64,000 nt of DNA from Bacteroidaceae bacterium (lineage in GTDB: Bacteria > Bacteroidota > Bacteroidia > Bacteroidales > Bacteroidaceae), in contig JAFYQK010000013.1 in the NCBI GenBank assembly GCA_017547165.1, forward strand, positions 1 to 64,000, in the 5' to 3' direction. A program made the position numbers and the translations under genes. The notes beneath the pieces are model-generated. The model ran no database searches. It saw only the letters and a program-made list of their open reading frames with translations, and was not told the origin of the DNA. Each line of letters begins with the position of its first letter. Position 1 is the first letter of the stretch. Below are positions 55,713-64,000 of the stretch, one piece after another.

Positions 55713-58700
55713 ATGAAAAGAAGACTTCATTTAGCACTACTGTTGTTGCTTGCAGTTGTTGCGCAAGTGACTTATGCCCAAGCGCCGGTGGCAACACCTA
55801 AGGAGGCAGTAACGGCATTGCTCAACCGTATCGGTGGTAACGGTGCGGCTGACAAGTTTGTCATCGTCATTGACGCTTCATTGGCAGAGAATGGCCAGGA
55901 CGTTTTCGTCATCACATCACAAGACGGCAAACCCTGCATCAAGGGTAACACACAGTTGTCAGTGACTACGGGTATCAACTGGTATCTGAACCACCATGCG
56001 CATATCAACCTGACATGGAACCAGCTTACCACCAATCTATCAAAAGCAACCTTACCGGTTCCCTCCGGTGAGGAGAAGCATGTTTGTAACGCAACATACC
56101 GTTACAACTTCAACACTTGCACCTTCTCCTACTCCATGGCATTCTGGACATGGGAGCGTTGGCAGCAAGAGATTGACTGGATGGCTCTGCACGGCATCAA
56201 CGCACCCCTGAACCTTGTGGGCCTTGACGTTGTGACACGCAAATTCCTTCGTGAACTCGGTGTAAGCGAGAATGATATTAATGCCTATATCGCAGGTCCT
56301 GGCTTTATCGCCTGGTTCGCCATGAACAATCTTGAAGGTTGGGGTGGAACAATCAATTCGCCTAGCACTGGAGTGAATATGAGCGGTAACCCCGACTGGT
56401 GGTACACCCGTCAGGAACTGCTCTGCCGTAACATGCTCCAGCGAATGCGTGAACTGGGTATGCAGCCCGTAATCCCCGGCTTCAGCGGTCAGGTTCCCAA
56501 CTGCATTGTAAACTACTCTATCAATGGTTTCAGTAGCGGTGATGTCGTAAATAACGGTACCTGGGCAGGCGGTTACACTCGTCCCGACATTCTGAAACCA
56601 AACACAGAAAGCTACCGCACCTTTGCCAAGGTGTACTACAAGCACTTGCACGAAGTCATGGGTGTGTCTGAACTCTATAGCATTGACCCCTTCCACGAGG
56701 GTAGTCTTCCATCGGGCGTTACAAATGCCACTTGCTATCCCAACATTATGGCGGAATTGGACAACTACTATAATGGTGTTTCTACAGATGACAAAACCAA
56801 GTTCTTTGTTGACGAGCAACCCAAGTGGATGATTCAGTATTGGCAGGGGGTACCTCAAGAGGGAGCATTTAGTGCTATGAACAGCTATGGCGACCGTTTT
56901 ATCGCTCTTGACCTATTTGCTGATAACATCTATGCCGACAATGCAGCAAAGTGGAGAACAAATTATTATAACGGACGCCCATACATTTATTGTATGCTCC
57001 ACAACTTCGGCGGACGCAGCGGTTTACACGGACGTTTGGAAACAACCTTGGACGGTTATTTTCAAGCTATGGCAAAAGGCAACAATTGCCAGGGAATTGG
57101 TGCAACTCCCGAGGGCACTGAGACCAACCCTATCCTTTACGATATGCTCTTCGAGTTGCCTTGGATGAACAGCAAACCTACTGCCGACGAATGGCTTGAG
57201 GACTATGCCCATGCCCGCTATGGAACAGAGAACGAGCAGACTCTTGAGGCGATGAAACTCCTCAAGAAATCTGTTTGGGATTGCAAGGTGAACCAACAAG
57301 GTACCTCCGAGGCCATTATTCTTGCACGCCCCAATTGGACAGTTAATAGTGTTTCTTCATGGAGCACATCTGCTATCTATTGGGACACTCAGGATGTACT
57401 TATGGCAGCCGACTTGCTAATTTCTGCAGAAGAGGTAATTCGATCTATTGAAGGTAAGGAAAACTACAACTACGATGTAATGGATGTCATTCGCCAGGCA
57501 ATGGTAGACTATGCAGCCGAATTACTTCCCCTTATCAATGCTGCACGAGGAAACAATGACGAATATACCCGTTTGTACCAACTTTACCTCCAACTGATGC
57601 TTGACCTCGACGAAATGCTCTCATACAACGAGAACTTCAAACTGGAGCGTTGGACAAGTCTGGCACGCAACATTGCCGACGAGGTAAGTGGCACTACTGA
57701 AAACGACCGCAACTGGCTTGAGTGGAATGCACGCACACAGATTACTGTTTGGTCGAAGGGCAATACCGACCTTCACGACTACTCCAACCGTTGCTGGGCT
57801 GGACTTATAAAGGATTTCCACTACAAGCGCTGGGAGAAGTTCTTCACCACAAAGGGTGGCTCGTTCGATGGTGGTTGGTATAGCGGTTTCGAGTATCCTT
57901 GGACTGTAGACTTCAATGGCACATACAACCTTGCGAGCGACTACTCACAGGTTGTGATTCCCACAGACATGACCGCTACTGAAAAGGCTGCACAGACTTT
58001 CGGCAACTACTTCGGTCGTGTAAAGGGTGCTACAAAGAACTACATCTTCCCCATGGGTGTTGCAACCAAGGCTACGAAGAGCGATGTAATTCCCGAGGTT
58101 TATCGTGGTCAGACTGTTGACCTTCCGCTTATCATTGGTAAGAATGTAACCATATCAAGCGTATGGGTGGACCTCAACAACGACGGTGCGAAAGGTAATG
58201 GTGAAACACTTACTGCTAACAATAACCAAGTTGCCATCCCCGCAGATGCAGCGATTGGTAAGACTACCGCACAAGTCGTATATAGCGACGGAACGGACAT
58301 CACCTTCAACCTCGCCCTCGTAGAAGATATTACAACTGCACGTACCGTAACTGCTGTTGCTGGTGCGAATGGTTCTGTGGCGATTGAAGGTACAAACGAA
58401 CTCTCTGTTACCAACACCAAAGCGGTGAAGATGACGGCCACAGCTAACACGGGTTACAATTTCGAGAACTGGACCGATGCCAATGGCAATGTGGTAAGCA
58501 ACGACAACCCTTTCATTTACTACGGCAAGGAAGAAGCCACTTTCACGGCGAACTTTATTCAGGATAAGTGGGGAGTGCCTTCAATGACTTCAGAAGGTTT
58601 AAAAGCAGTTAAAGATAACAACCAATATGTAAGTCAAATTAATTTTGCATATCGTGGTCGTGAAGCTGAGACTATTTATGATGCAACATCTACCGCTCCT

Positions 58701-61700
58701 ACAAGCTTGTTTACAACAATTCCGCAGATTATCAATGTTCCTCAAGGTGCAAGTTTCACAATTTCTTGGACGGACAATGGCAAGCAGAATCTTACAAAAT
58801 GCTTCTTGTCTGCGTATATGGACTTTGATGGTGATGGTAATTTTGAAGAGGAGGGTGAACTTGTAAAAGTTGTTGGTACAAGAAATGCGGACAATGCTTC
58901 TGTACGTAATGGCAGTTTCCAGGTAATTCTTCCTTATGATGCTCCAACGGGTATCACTCACTTGCGTATGCGTTTTGATAGTGCTTGGGGTAACCAGTAT
59001 AATAGCACAACTAAAGCATTTAACTCAAAGGGTGAGCTTGACCGCATGTGCTATGAAGTAGTTATCAACGTAACCGAAAAGTCGGACAAGGCAGCAACTG
59101 TCAATGTCGAAACTAACAATGCCGAATGGGGTAGCGTTGAGGTTTGGACCGATGAGACCCCCGACGGTTCTACAGGTACCGAGTGGGTAGTGAGCGCAAA
59201 CATTCCCATGTACCTGCGTGCTACCAAGGCTAGCGAAGATGTTGAGTTCCTGGGCTGGTATGACCACTATGGCCGCCTGCTCACCGACGAACTTGAATAC
59301 ACGATGTATGCACGTGAAGACGCCACTTATACCGCCAAGTTCCGCAAGTTCCTCGAAATAGATGGTTGGAATATTGAGTACCGCACAGAATCTGGTAGTG
59401 AGGTTGTTACTGCCAAACTTGCCCAAGGTGAAAAACCCGTAAACGGTAAGAAGTACTATATTGCAGCTGATGCAAAACAAAGTAATGGTTCTTTCATTTC
59501 ATACTATCTCTATGATAACGGCAGTGCACTCAAAACCACCACATCTGTAAATGGCAACAATTATTTATGGACCTGTATAATTAATGACGATGGCACATAT
59601 TCGTTTCAGAATGAAAGCGGAAAATATCTTGCCAATGACGGGAATTATTATTTGAGCATTGGGTCCACACCAGCAAAATACGCTTTTGAGACAGCTAATG
59701 CGGGAACAGGTGTCGCTTTGACAAATGTTTCAGATGGTTATACCGGTAGCAAATGGATGGTTACAAAATTCGATGGTTCTGCGTTCAACAAGAATAGTGT
59801 TTCAGTAAATAATGGTTCTTGGTGTAATGACTATATATTTACAGAAGTATCCACTCCCGATGTAGTTGTCTTTACCAATGTGCGCAAGAGCGGTGACCAC
59901 GACCTCGTCATCCCCGAAACCGTTGAGATTTTGGGAGAACAGTGCAAGATTGTAGGTTTCGACAATGGCGTCTTCAACAACAACAAGGACTTGTGGTCGA
60001 TTACGATGCCAAAGAGCATGGAGTTTTTGAGCGAGAAGACACTCTTTAGCCATACGCTTACAGGTAATGATAATGCTAGTACACAGACCTTCAATGTTGA
60101 TATTAAGAATAACGAAGCCTGGACTATTACCATGGATGTTAAGCGAACTGGCGAACTCACAGGTTGGGGTTCTTGCTTGCTCGCTTCTGGTAGTATTCCT
60201 GCAAAGTCTGATGGTTTGAATTATGCAGAAGGTTTCCAATTCTACTTACAATCGCCCAATAATCCCAATAACAAAAAGGAGAATGATAAGTTGATTATCA
60301 AAACCAAAACTCAAGTTAATGATAACTGGTATTTTGATGATGTTTACCAAGAGGCAAGTTTCAAAGTAATTATCTCTTACAATGGAGCACAGCAACTGTC
60401 TGTGAATGTATTGAAAGCTGATGGCACCAATGCTACGAACCACAATGGCACTAAGGAAGCAATTGTTTTTACCGATTGTACTATTCAAGATATCAAGCAA
60501 CTTTGCACGAACGTTCAAGCTGCAATAACTGCAAAAGTTGACATTAATAAGACTGCAGAAGCCAACCCCTTCAGCGGCTGTTCAAACCTTGACAACATTG
60601 CCATTGATGGTGATTGCGCGAACTACTATGTGAATGATGAAAATGGTGACCTATACAACTCAAGCAATGTGCTTGTTTGTTCACCTGAAGGTAGGGCTAA
60701 GGGTGCTGCCAGTCGTGAACTCGCTGCACTCATTGAAAAGATGAAGAGTTTGACGGCACAGGTGGCTACTTATAATCCTATAGGTAAGGAGAATAAGATT
60801 GCTTTGCAAACAACAAAAGGACAATCTTATTATATGTGGTGTAACGCTCCTCAAAGTGGTGATGAAGGAAATATTTCTAATTTGCTTGATAGTAATGGTG
60901 GTACTTTCTTTCATAGTAATTGGGGATCAACGACAGCACCTGCTGATGGTTTGGATCACCACTTTACAATAGAACTTGGCGACGATAATGCAATCACTAA
61001 TTTTAAGTTCTACTATAAAGCAAGAAGTGGTAGTGGGCTTGGAGACTATCCCAAAACAATTAAGGTTCAAGGTAGTAATGATGGAAGTAATTACTTTGAA
61101 ATCCAAATTGTAGAACCAAGAAATGCTAATGGTGGCATAATAGAAAATGGTGCGGAGTGGACTTCTGCTGTTCTTACTGATGGTGTGGTCTACAAGTATC
61201 TCCGTTTCATGGTAACAGCAACTACGACAAACAAAAAGAAAGACGGTCATATCTACTTCCACATGGCAGATTTTGAACTCTATAACATGACTTCTTCTGC
61301 CACCTTGCACAAACACTTTGTAGGTACAGCACTTACTGCTGGCTTTGCAGCTGAGAAGTACGACGTGTTGCTTGATGCTATCTATGCATTTGACCATGCA
61401 ACAACTGCAGAGGAAGTACAGAATGCTTTGAATGAACTTCAAACTGCGTACACCGAACTTGAAAATAAGATTAAGGAGATTATCTCTGTTAAGTTTACCC
61501 TTGACGAGAACAATCCTGTTCTCCATAAGATTTTCATCAAGCGTACAGAAGATGTAACTGTACTAAAGTACGATGAGAGCGACAAAATGGTTGCTGTAGC
61601 AGATAAGGCAGATGACAGTTCTTGGCAAGCATGGTATTTCATGGGTGATGCAAATGGTATCACTATCCACCCCTACAATGCAGATGGCATGGTGCTTAGC

Positions 61701-63242
61701 GCTGATAATACGAGTAATGCTCCTGCTAAGGTTTGGGCAGCAAAGAAGGGTGAAAAACCTTTCTATGGATGGTTGTTTGTACCTCAAAGCGATGGATACT
61801 ATAACATTCAAGCGCATGACAAGTCTAACTACTTCAGTAATAATGGTGGGGTAAATAACAAGATGGGATTCTGGAGTGACGATGCTACTACCGATGGTGG
61901 TTCGCTCTTCAAAATAGAAGAGGTAAAATTCTCTAATGATAATCCTCGCTTTTATCAATTGAGCGATTTTAAAGCCACTACGACTGTTGATGGAACTAAT
62001 ATCTATGGTGGTACAAGTGTAGGTCTCTACACCGGTGGCAAGGAGTATCGCGAAGCTTATACAACTGCAATGTCTTTGATTAACGCTGGTAATACTTCGG
62101 AATCTGATGCTTGCTATGAGACTTATAAGAACTTGCGCACTGCTAAGGAAGGTCTTTCATACAATGAGGCTGATCCCACAGAATTCTACGTCATCAAGTC
62201 AACTGCAACCAACGGCTATTGCAAAGGACAGTATGTGCATACTTACTATGAACTTCAACCGTCGCACAATAACTACGATCACAAAGATCTTGTATATCAC
62301 AATTACAATGACATAGCAACCAAGGCACTTGCTGTATTTCAGTTCGAAACTACTGCTACACAGGGCGAGTATAAGATGAAGAACTTGCACACAGGTCTTT
62401 ATGTGAAGTCGTTTGGTAAGAATGCTGACCATTTGGGTAGCGCTGACGAGGCTCAGGTTGTGAAAATTGCTGGCATAGCTGATGGACAAGTGACACTTAA
62501 GATTGGTGATGCAGATCCAATGCATGCTCAGGACGACAATGATTGTATTGTTGGCTGGGGTGCTGCAGTTGGTAATGCTTCAACCTGGACGATTGAGGAA
62601 GCCAATGTTGAAGATATCTGTCATAAAGTCACAATCAGCCCCGTCGGCTACTCTACCCTATACCTGAACTATCCCGTAGCAATACCCAGCGGACTGAGTG
62701 CATATACAACTACTCAAATAGGAGAAACTACAATGAGATTGACTGAAATCTCAGAAGTTATCCCAGCCAGAACCGCCGTGATTCTACAGGGAGAGGAGGG
62801 CACATACGACTTCTGCTACACAGAAACAGAAGAGCAAACTAATCCAAATGCATTACTGAAGGGTACTCTTTATAAGGAGACTATAAAGAAGGATAATGGA
62901 TTCAATTACTATGTCCTCGCAAATGTTGACACTACTCCTGATGATGGTGTAGACAACAAGAAGGTCGGTTTCTATCAGGCAGTAAAAGGCGATGACCCAG
63001 ATAAGTTCATAAACGCAGCTAACAAGGCATACCTGCAGGTTAGTCCAAGTGAACACGGAATAAGCTTGGCTTTCCTTGGTTTTGACTTTGACGATGACCA
63101 AGAGACTGGCATTATAGAAACTGAAAACGGAAATGTGGACGGTGAAAATGCTGTCATCATCGACCTTCAGGGACGCCGTCTGCAAAAGGCAAACAAGCCT
63201 GGCATATACATTGTTAATGGCAAGAAGGTGTTGGTGAAGTAA
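55713..63242 (+). CDS. Giant secreted GH89 alpha-N-acetylglucosaminidase, multidomain
   Basis: The 2509-aa protein removes terminal alpha-GlcNAc, for example from gastric-type mucin or heparan sulfate. A signal peptide (1-22, cleavage after TYA) is followed by NAGLU-type N, barrel and C domains (about 25-720). Expected catalytic residues are Glu329 in DPFHEG and Glu467 in ATPEG, by comparison with human NAGLU Glu316/Glu446. Next come an InlB-like repeat (about 876-950), a GEVED domain (973-1122), a second InlB-like repeat (1123-1211), a ricin-like module (1243-1383), a BspA-type LRR interrupted by about 170 residues (1384-1650), an F5/8 type C module (1693-1860), helical FIVAR-like spacers, two more ricin-like modules and a C-terminal tail ending GIYIVNGKKVLVK. 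The tail suggests secretion or surface sorting. Domain limits are approximate. Confidence 0.9.
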   Translation: MKRRLHLALLLLLAVVAQVTYAQAPVATPKEAVTALLNRIGGNGAADKFVIVIDASLAENGQDVFVITSQDGKPCIKGNTQLSVTTGINWYLNHHAHINLTWNQLTTNLSKATLPVPSGEEKHVCNATYRYNFNTCTFSYSMAFWTWERWQQEIDWMALHGINAPLNLVGLDVVTRKFLRELGVSENDINAYIAGPGFIAWFAMNNLEGWGGTINSPSTGVNMSGNPDWWYTRQELLCRNMLQRMRELGMQPVIPGFSGQVPNCIVNYSINGFSSGDVVNNGTWAGGYTRPDILKPNTESYRTFAKVYYKHLHEVMGVSELYSIDPFHEGSLPSGVTNATCYPNIMAELDNYYNGVSTDDKTKFFVDEQPKWMIQYWQGVPQEGAFSAMNSYGDRFIALDLFADNIYADNAAKWRTNYYNGRPYIYCMLHNFGGRSGLHGRLETTLDGYFQAMAKGNNCQGIGATPEGTETNPILYDMLFELPWMNSKPTADEWLEDYAHARYGTENEQTLEAMKLLKKSVWDCKVNQQGTSEAIILARPNWTVNSVSSWSTSAIYWDTQDVLMAADLLISAEEVIRSIEGKENYNYDVMDVIRQAMVDYAAELLPLINAARGNNDEYTRLYQLYLQLMLDLDEMLSYNENFKLERWTSLARNIADEVSGTTENDRNWLEWNARTQITVWSKGNTDLHDYSNRCWAGLIKDFHYKRWEKFFTTKGGSFDGGWYSGFEYPWTVDFNGTYNLASDYSQVVIPTDMTATEKAAQTFGNYFGRVKGATKNYIFPMGVATKATKSDVIPEVYRGQTVDLPLIIGKNVTISSVWVDLNNDGAKGNGETLTANNNQVAIPADAAIGKTTAQVVYSDGTDITFNLALVEDITTARTVTAVAGANGSVAIEGTNELSVTNTKAVKMTATANTGYNFENWTDANGNVVSNDNPFIYYGKEEATFTANFIQDKWGVPSMTSEGLKAVKDNNQYVSQINFAYRGREAETIYDATSTAPTSLFTTIPQIINVPQGASFTISWTDNGKQNLTKCFLSAYMDFDGDGNFEEEGELVKVVGTRNADNASVRNGSFQVILPYDAPTGITHLRMRFDSAWGNQYNSTTKAFNSKGELDRMCYEVVINVTEKSDKAATVNVETNNAEWGSVEVWTDETPDGSTGTEWVVSANIPMYLRATKASEDVEFLGWYDHYGRLLTDELEYTMYAREDATYTAKFRKFLEIDGWNIEYRTESGSEVVTAKLAQGEKPVNGKKYYIAADAKQSNGSFISYYLYDNGSALKTTTSVNGNNYLWTCIINDDGTYSFQNESGKYLANDGNYYLSIGSTPAKYAFETANAGTGVALTNVSDGYTGSKWMVTKFDGSAFNKNSVSVNNGSWCNDYIFTEVSTPDVVVFTNVRKSGDHDLVIPETVEILGEQCKIVGFDNGVFNNNKDLWSITMPKSMEFLSEKTLFSHTLTGNDNASTQTFNVDIKNNEAWTITMDVKRTGELTGWGSCLLASGSIPAKSDGLNYAEGFQFYLQSPNNPNNKKENDKLIIKTKTQVNDNWYFDDVYQEASFKVIISYNGAQQLSVNVLKADGTNATNHNGTKEAIVFTDCTIQDIKQLCTNVQAAITAKVDINKTAEANPFSGCSNLDNIAIDGDCANYYVNDENGDLYNSSNVLVCSPEGRAKGAASRELAALIEKMKSLTAQVATYNPIGKENKIALQTTKGQSYYMWCNAPQSGDEGNISNLLDSNGGTFFHSNWGSTTAPADGLDHHFTIELGDDNAITNFKFYYKARSGSGLGDYPKTIKVQGSNDGSNYFEIQIVEPRNANGGIIENGAEWTSAVLTDGVVYKYLRFMVTATTTNKKKDGHIYFHMADFELYNMTSSATLHKHFVGTALTAGFAAEKYDVLLDAIYAFDHATTAEEVQNALNELQTAYTELENKIKEIISVKFTLDENNPVLHKIFIKRTEDVTVLKYDESDKMVAVADKADDSSWQAWYFMGDANGITIHPYNADGMVLSADNTSNAPAKVWAAKKGEKPFYGWLFVPQSDGYYNIQAHDKSNYFSNNGGVNNKMGFWSDDATTDGGSLFKIEEVKFSNDNPRFYQLSDFKATTTVDGTNIYGGTSVGLYTGGKEYREAYTTAMSLINAGNTSESDACYETYKNLRTAKEGLSYNEADPTEFYVIKSTATNGYCKGQYVHTYYELQPSHNNYDHKDLVYHNYNDIATKALAVFQFETTATQGEYKMKNLHTGLYVKSFGKNADHLGSADEAQVVKIAGIADGQVTLKIGDADPMHAQDDNDCIVGWGAAVGNASTWTIEEANVEDICHKVTISPVGYSTLYLNYPVAIPSGLSAYTTTQIGETTMRLTEISEVIPARTAVILQGEEGTYDFCYTETEEQTNPNALLKGTLYKETIKKDNGFNYYVLANVDTTPDDGVDNKKVGFYQAVKGDDPDKFINAANKAYLQVSPSEHGISLAFLGFDFDDDQETGIIETENGNVDGENAVIIDLQGRRLQKANKPGIYIVNGKKVLVK

Positions 63243-63304
63243 AACTGGAAGAACAGACGCCGTACATATTTATAATATTACGCGCGCATATACACACATG
63301 AGGA

Positions 63305-63345
63305 CGAGGAGGTGCCGACGAGAGAAGTGCACCTCCTCGTTTTTA
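63305..63345 (+). terminator. Terminator after the GH89 gene
   Basis: CGAGGAGGTGC pairs with GCACCTCCTCG (13-nt loop) followed by TTTTT. Confidence 0.9.
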
Positions 63346-63397
63346 TGTTCTGAAAAAATACCTCATCTCTCAGTACGAAAAGCTCAAGAAAAAATCC

Positions 63398-63405
63398 TAT
63401 CTTTG
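63398..63405 (+). promoter_or_regulatory. -7 promoter element of dnaG
   Basis: TATCTTTG ends only 8 bp before the ATG at 63414, so the transcript would have almost no leader. No -33 is evident. Confidence 0.55.
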
Positions 63406-63413
63406 TACTTGCT

Positions 63414-64000
63414 ATGATAGACAGAATCACTACCGACAAGATAAAGGAAGCGGCACAGATTGTGGATGTGGTGTCGGACTTCGTTACACTGAAGAAGTCC
63501 GGGGCCAACTACAAGGGCCTATGCCCTTTCCACGACGACCGCACTCCCTCCTTCATAGTCTCCCCTGCCAAGAACTATTGCAAGTGCTTTGCTTGCGGCA
63601 AGGGTGGCAATCCCATAGGCTTCATCATGGAGCACGAGCAGCTCTCCTATCCCGATGCTCTACGCTACTTGGCAAAGAAGTATGGCATACAGGTGGAGGA
63701 AAAGGAACTCACCGCCGAGGAGCGTGCCGCACAGACTGAACGCGAGAGTATGTTCATCCTAAATGAATGGGCACTGAAGTGGTTCAAGGAGCAGATGCAC
63801 GAGACACAGGATGGGCGTGCCATTGGTCTTGCCTATTTCCGCGAACGTGGATTTCGCGACGATATCATAGAGAAGTTCCAATTGGGTTTCTGTCCCAAAA
63901 GTCGCGATACCATGAGCCAAGCAGCACAGAAGGAAGGTTACAAGGAGCAATTCCTCGTGGGCACAGGTTTGTCTATCAAGCGCGAGGATGGCAGTGTGGT
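63414..64000 (+). CDS. dnaG: DNA primase, N-terminal part (runs off the window)
   Basis: DnaG makes RNA primers at replication forks. The visible 195 residues begin MIDRITTDKIKEAAQIVDVV and hold the CHC2 zinc-binding domain: Cys37, His40, Cys58 and Cys61 in CPFH ... CFAC. The start of the catalytic-core linker follows (AYFRERGFRDDIIEKFQLGF). The 3' end lies outside the window. Confidence 0.96.
   Translation, partial: MIDRITTDKIKEAAQIVDVVSDFVTLKKSGANYKGLCPFHDDRTPSFIVSPAKNYCKCFACGKGGNPIGFIMEHEQLSYPDALRYLAKKYGIQVEEKELTAEERAAQTERESMFILNEWALKWFKEQMHETQDGRAIGLAYFRERGFRDDIIEKFQLGFCPKSRDTMSQAAQKEGYKEQFLVGTGLSIKREDGSV

Overview
The window looks like chromosomal DNA of a Bacteroidales bacterium, most likely a Prevotellaceae member; the genus is inferred and no species is claimed. 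The reasons are: promoters of the Bacteroidota type (-33 TTTG and -7 TAnnTTTG, about 20 bp apart) before many genes and tRNAs; the gene order thrA - ApgM-type kinase - thrC; a long NusB followed by yajC, a YbbR protein, coaE and a DUF5606 protein; a TamL/TamB pair; and a secreted enzyme ending in a Prevotella-style sorting tail. Most of the window is conserved core genome. No prophage, CRISPR array or rRNA is visible.

Layout. 1-135: the edge of an IS3-like element that cuts off the end of a secreted BNR/Asp-box protein gene (135-2461). 2.6-16 kb (minus strand): the threonine operon (thrA, proposed homoserine kinase, thrC) and upstream of it a co-directional block ABC-F, metA, U32 protein, radA and an FAD protein. 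16-19.6 kb (minus): tRNA-His, folD, ffh, a YqiA-like hydrolase and initiator tRNA-Met. 19.6-28.8 kb (plus): an apparent operon tetR-fabG-RluA-tamB-tamL. 29-35 kb (plus): a nucleotidyltransferase, purL and a split chromate transporter. 35.1-36.4 kb: a 1.3-kb stretch with no gene, holding a 185-bp inverted-repeat element. 36.4-40.7 kb (plus): tRNA-Pro, serC, serA, a 59-aa membrane protein, DUF1015 and IMPACT proteins. 40.9-45.1 kb (minus): an outer-membrane protein and the nusB-yajC-ybbR-coaE-DUF5606 block. 45.2-49.1 kb (plus): L25, pth, an S4-domain protein, a second 185-bp element and a GH123-like enzyme. 49.2-54.9 kb (minus): a radical SAM protein, a DUF454 protein, pepT, and a BlaI / M56 peptidase / TonB-like cassette with three evenly spaced operators. 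55.7-63.2 kb (plus): a giant GH89 alpha-N-acetylglucosaminidase. 63.4 kb to the end: the start of dnaG.

The genes together show synthesis of amino acids (Thr, Met, Ser), purines and one-carbon units, protein export and outer-membrane assembly, and secreted glycosidases (GH89, GH123-like, BNR protein) suited to host or mucin glycans. The least expected content is non-coding. There are two families of short periodic repeats, a 22-bp period at four loci (one inside a gene, in frame) and a 9-bp period in successive operon spacers. There is also a pair of collinear 185-bp elements with terminal inverted repeats, a duplicated promoter module before pepT, and three BlaI-type operators spaced exactly 43 bp apart.
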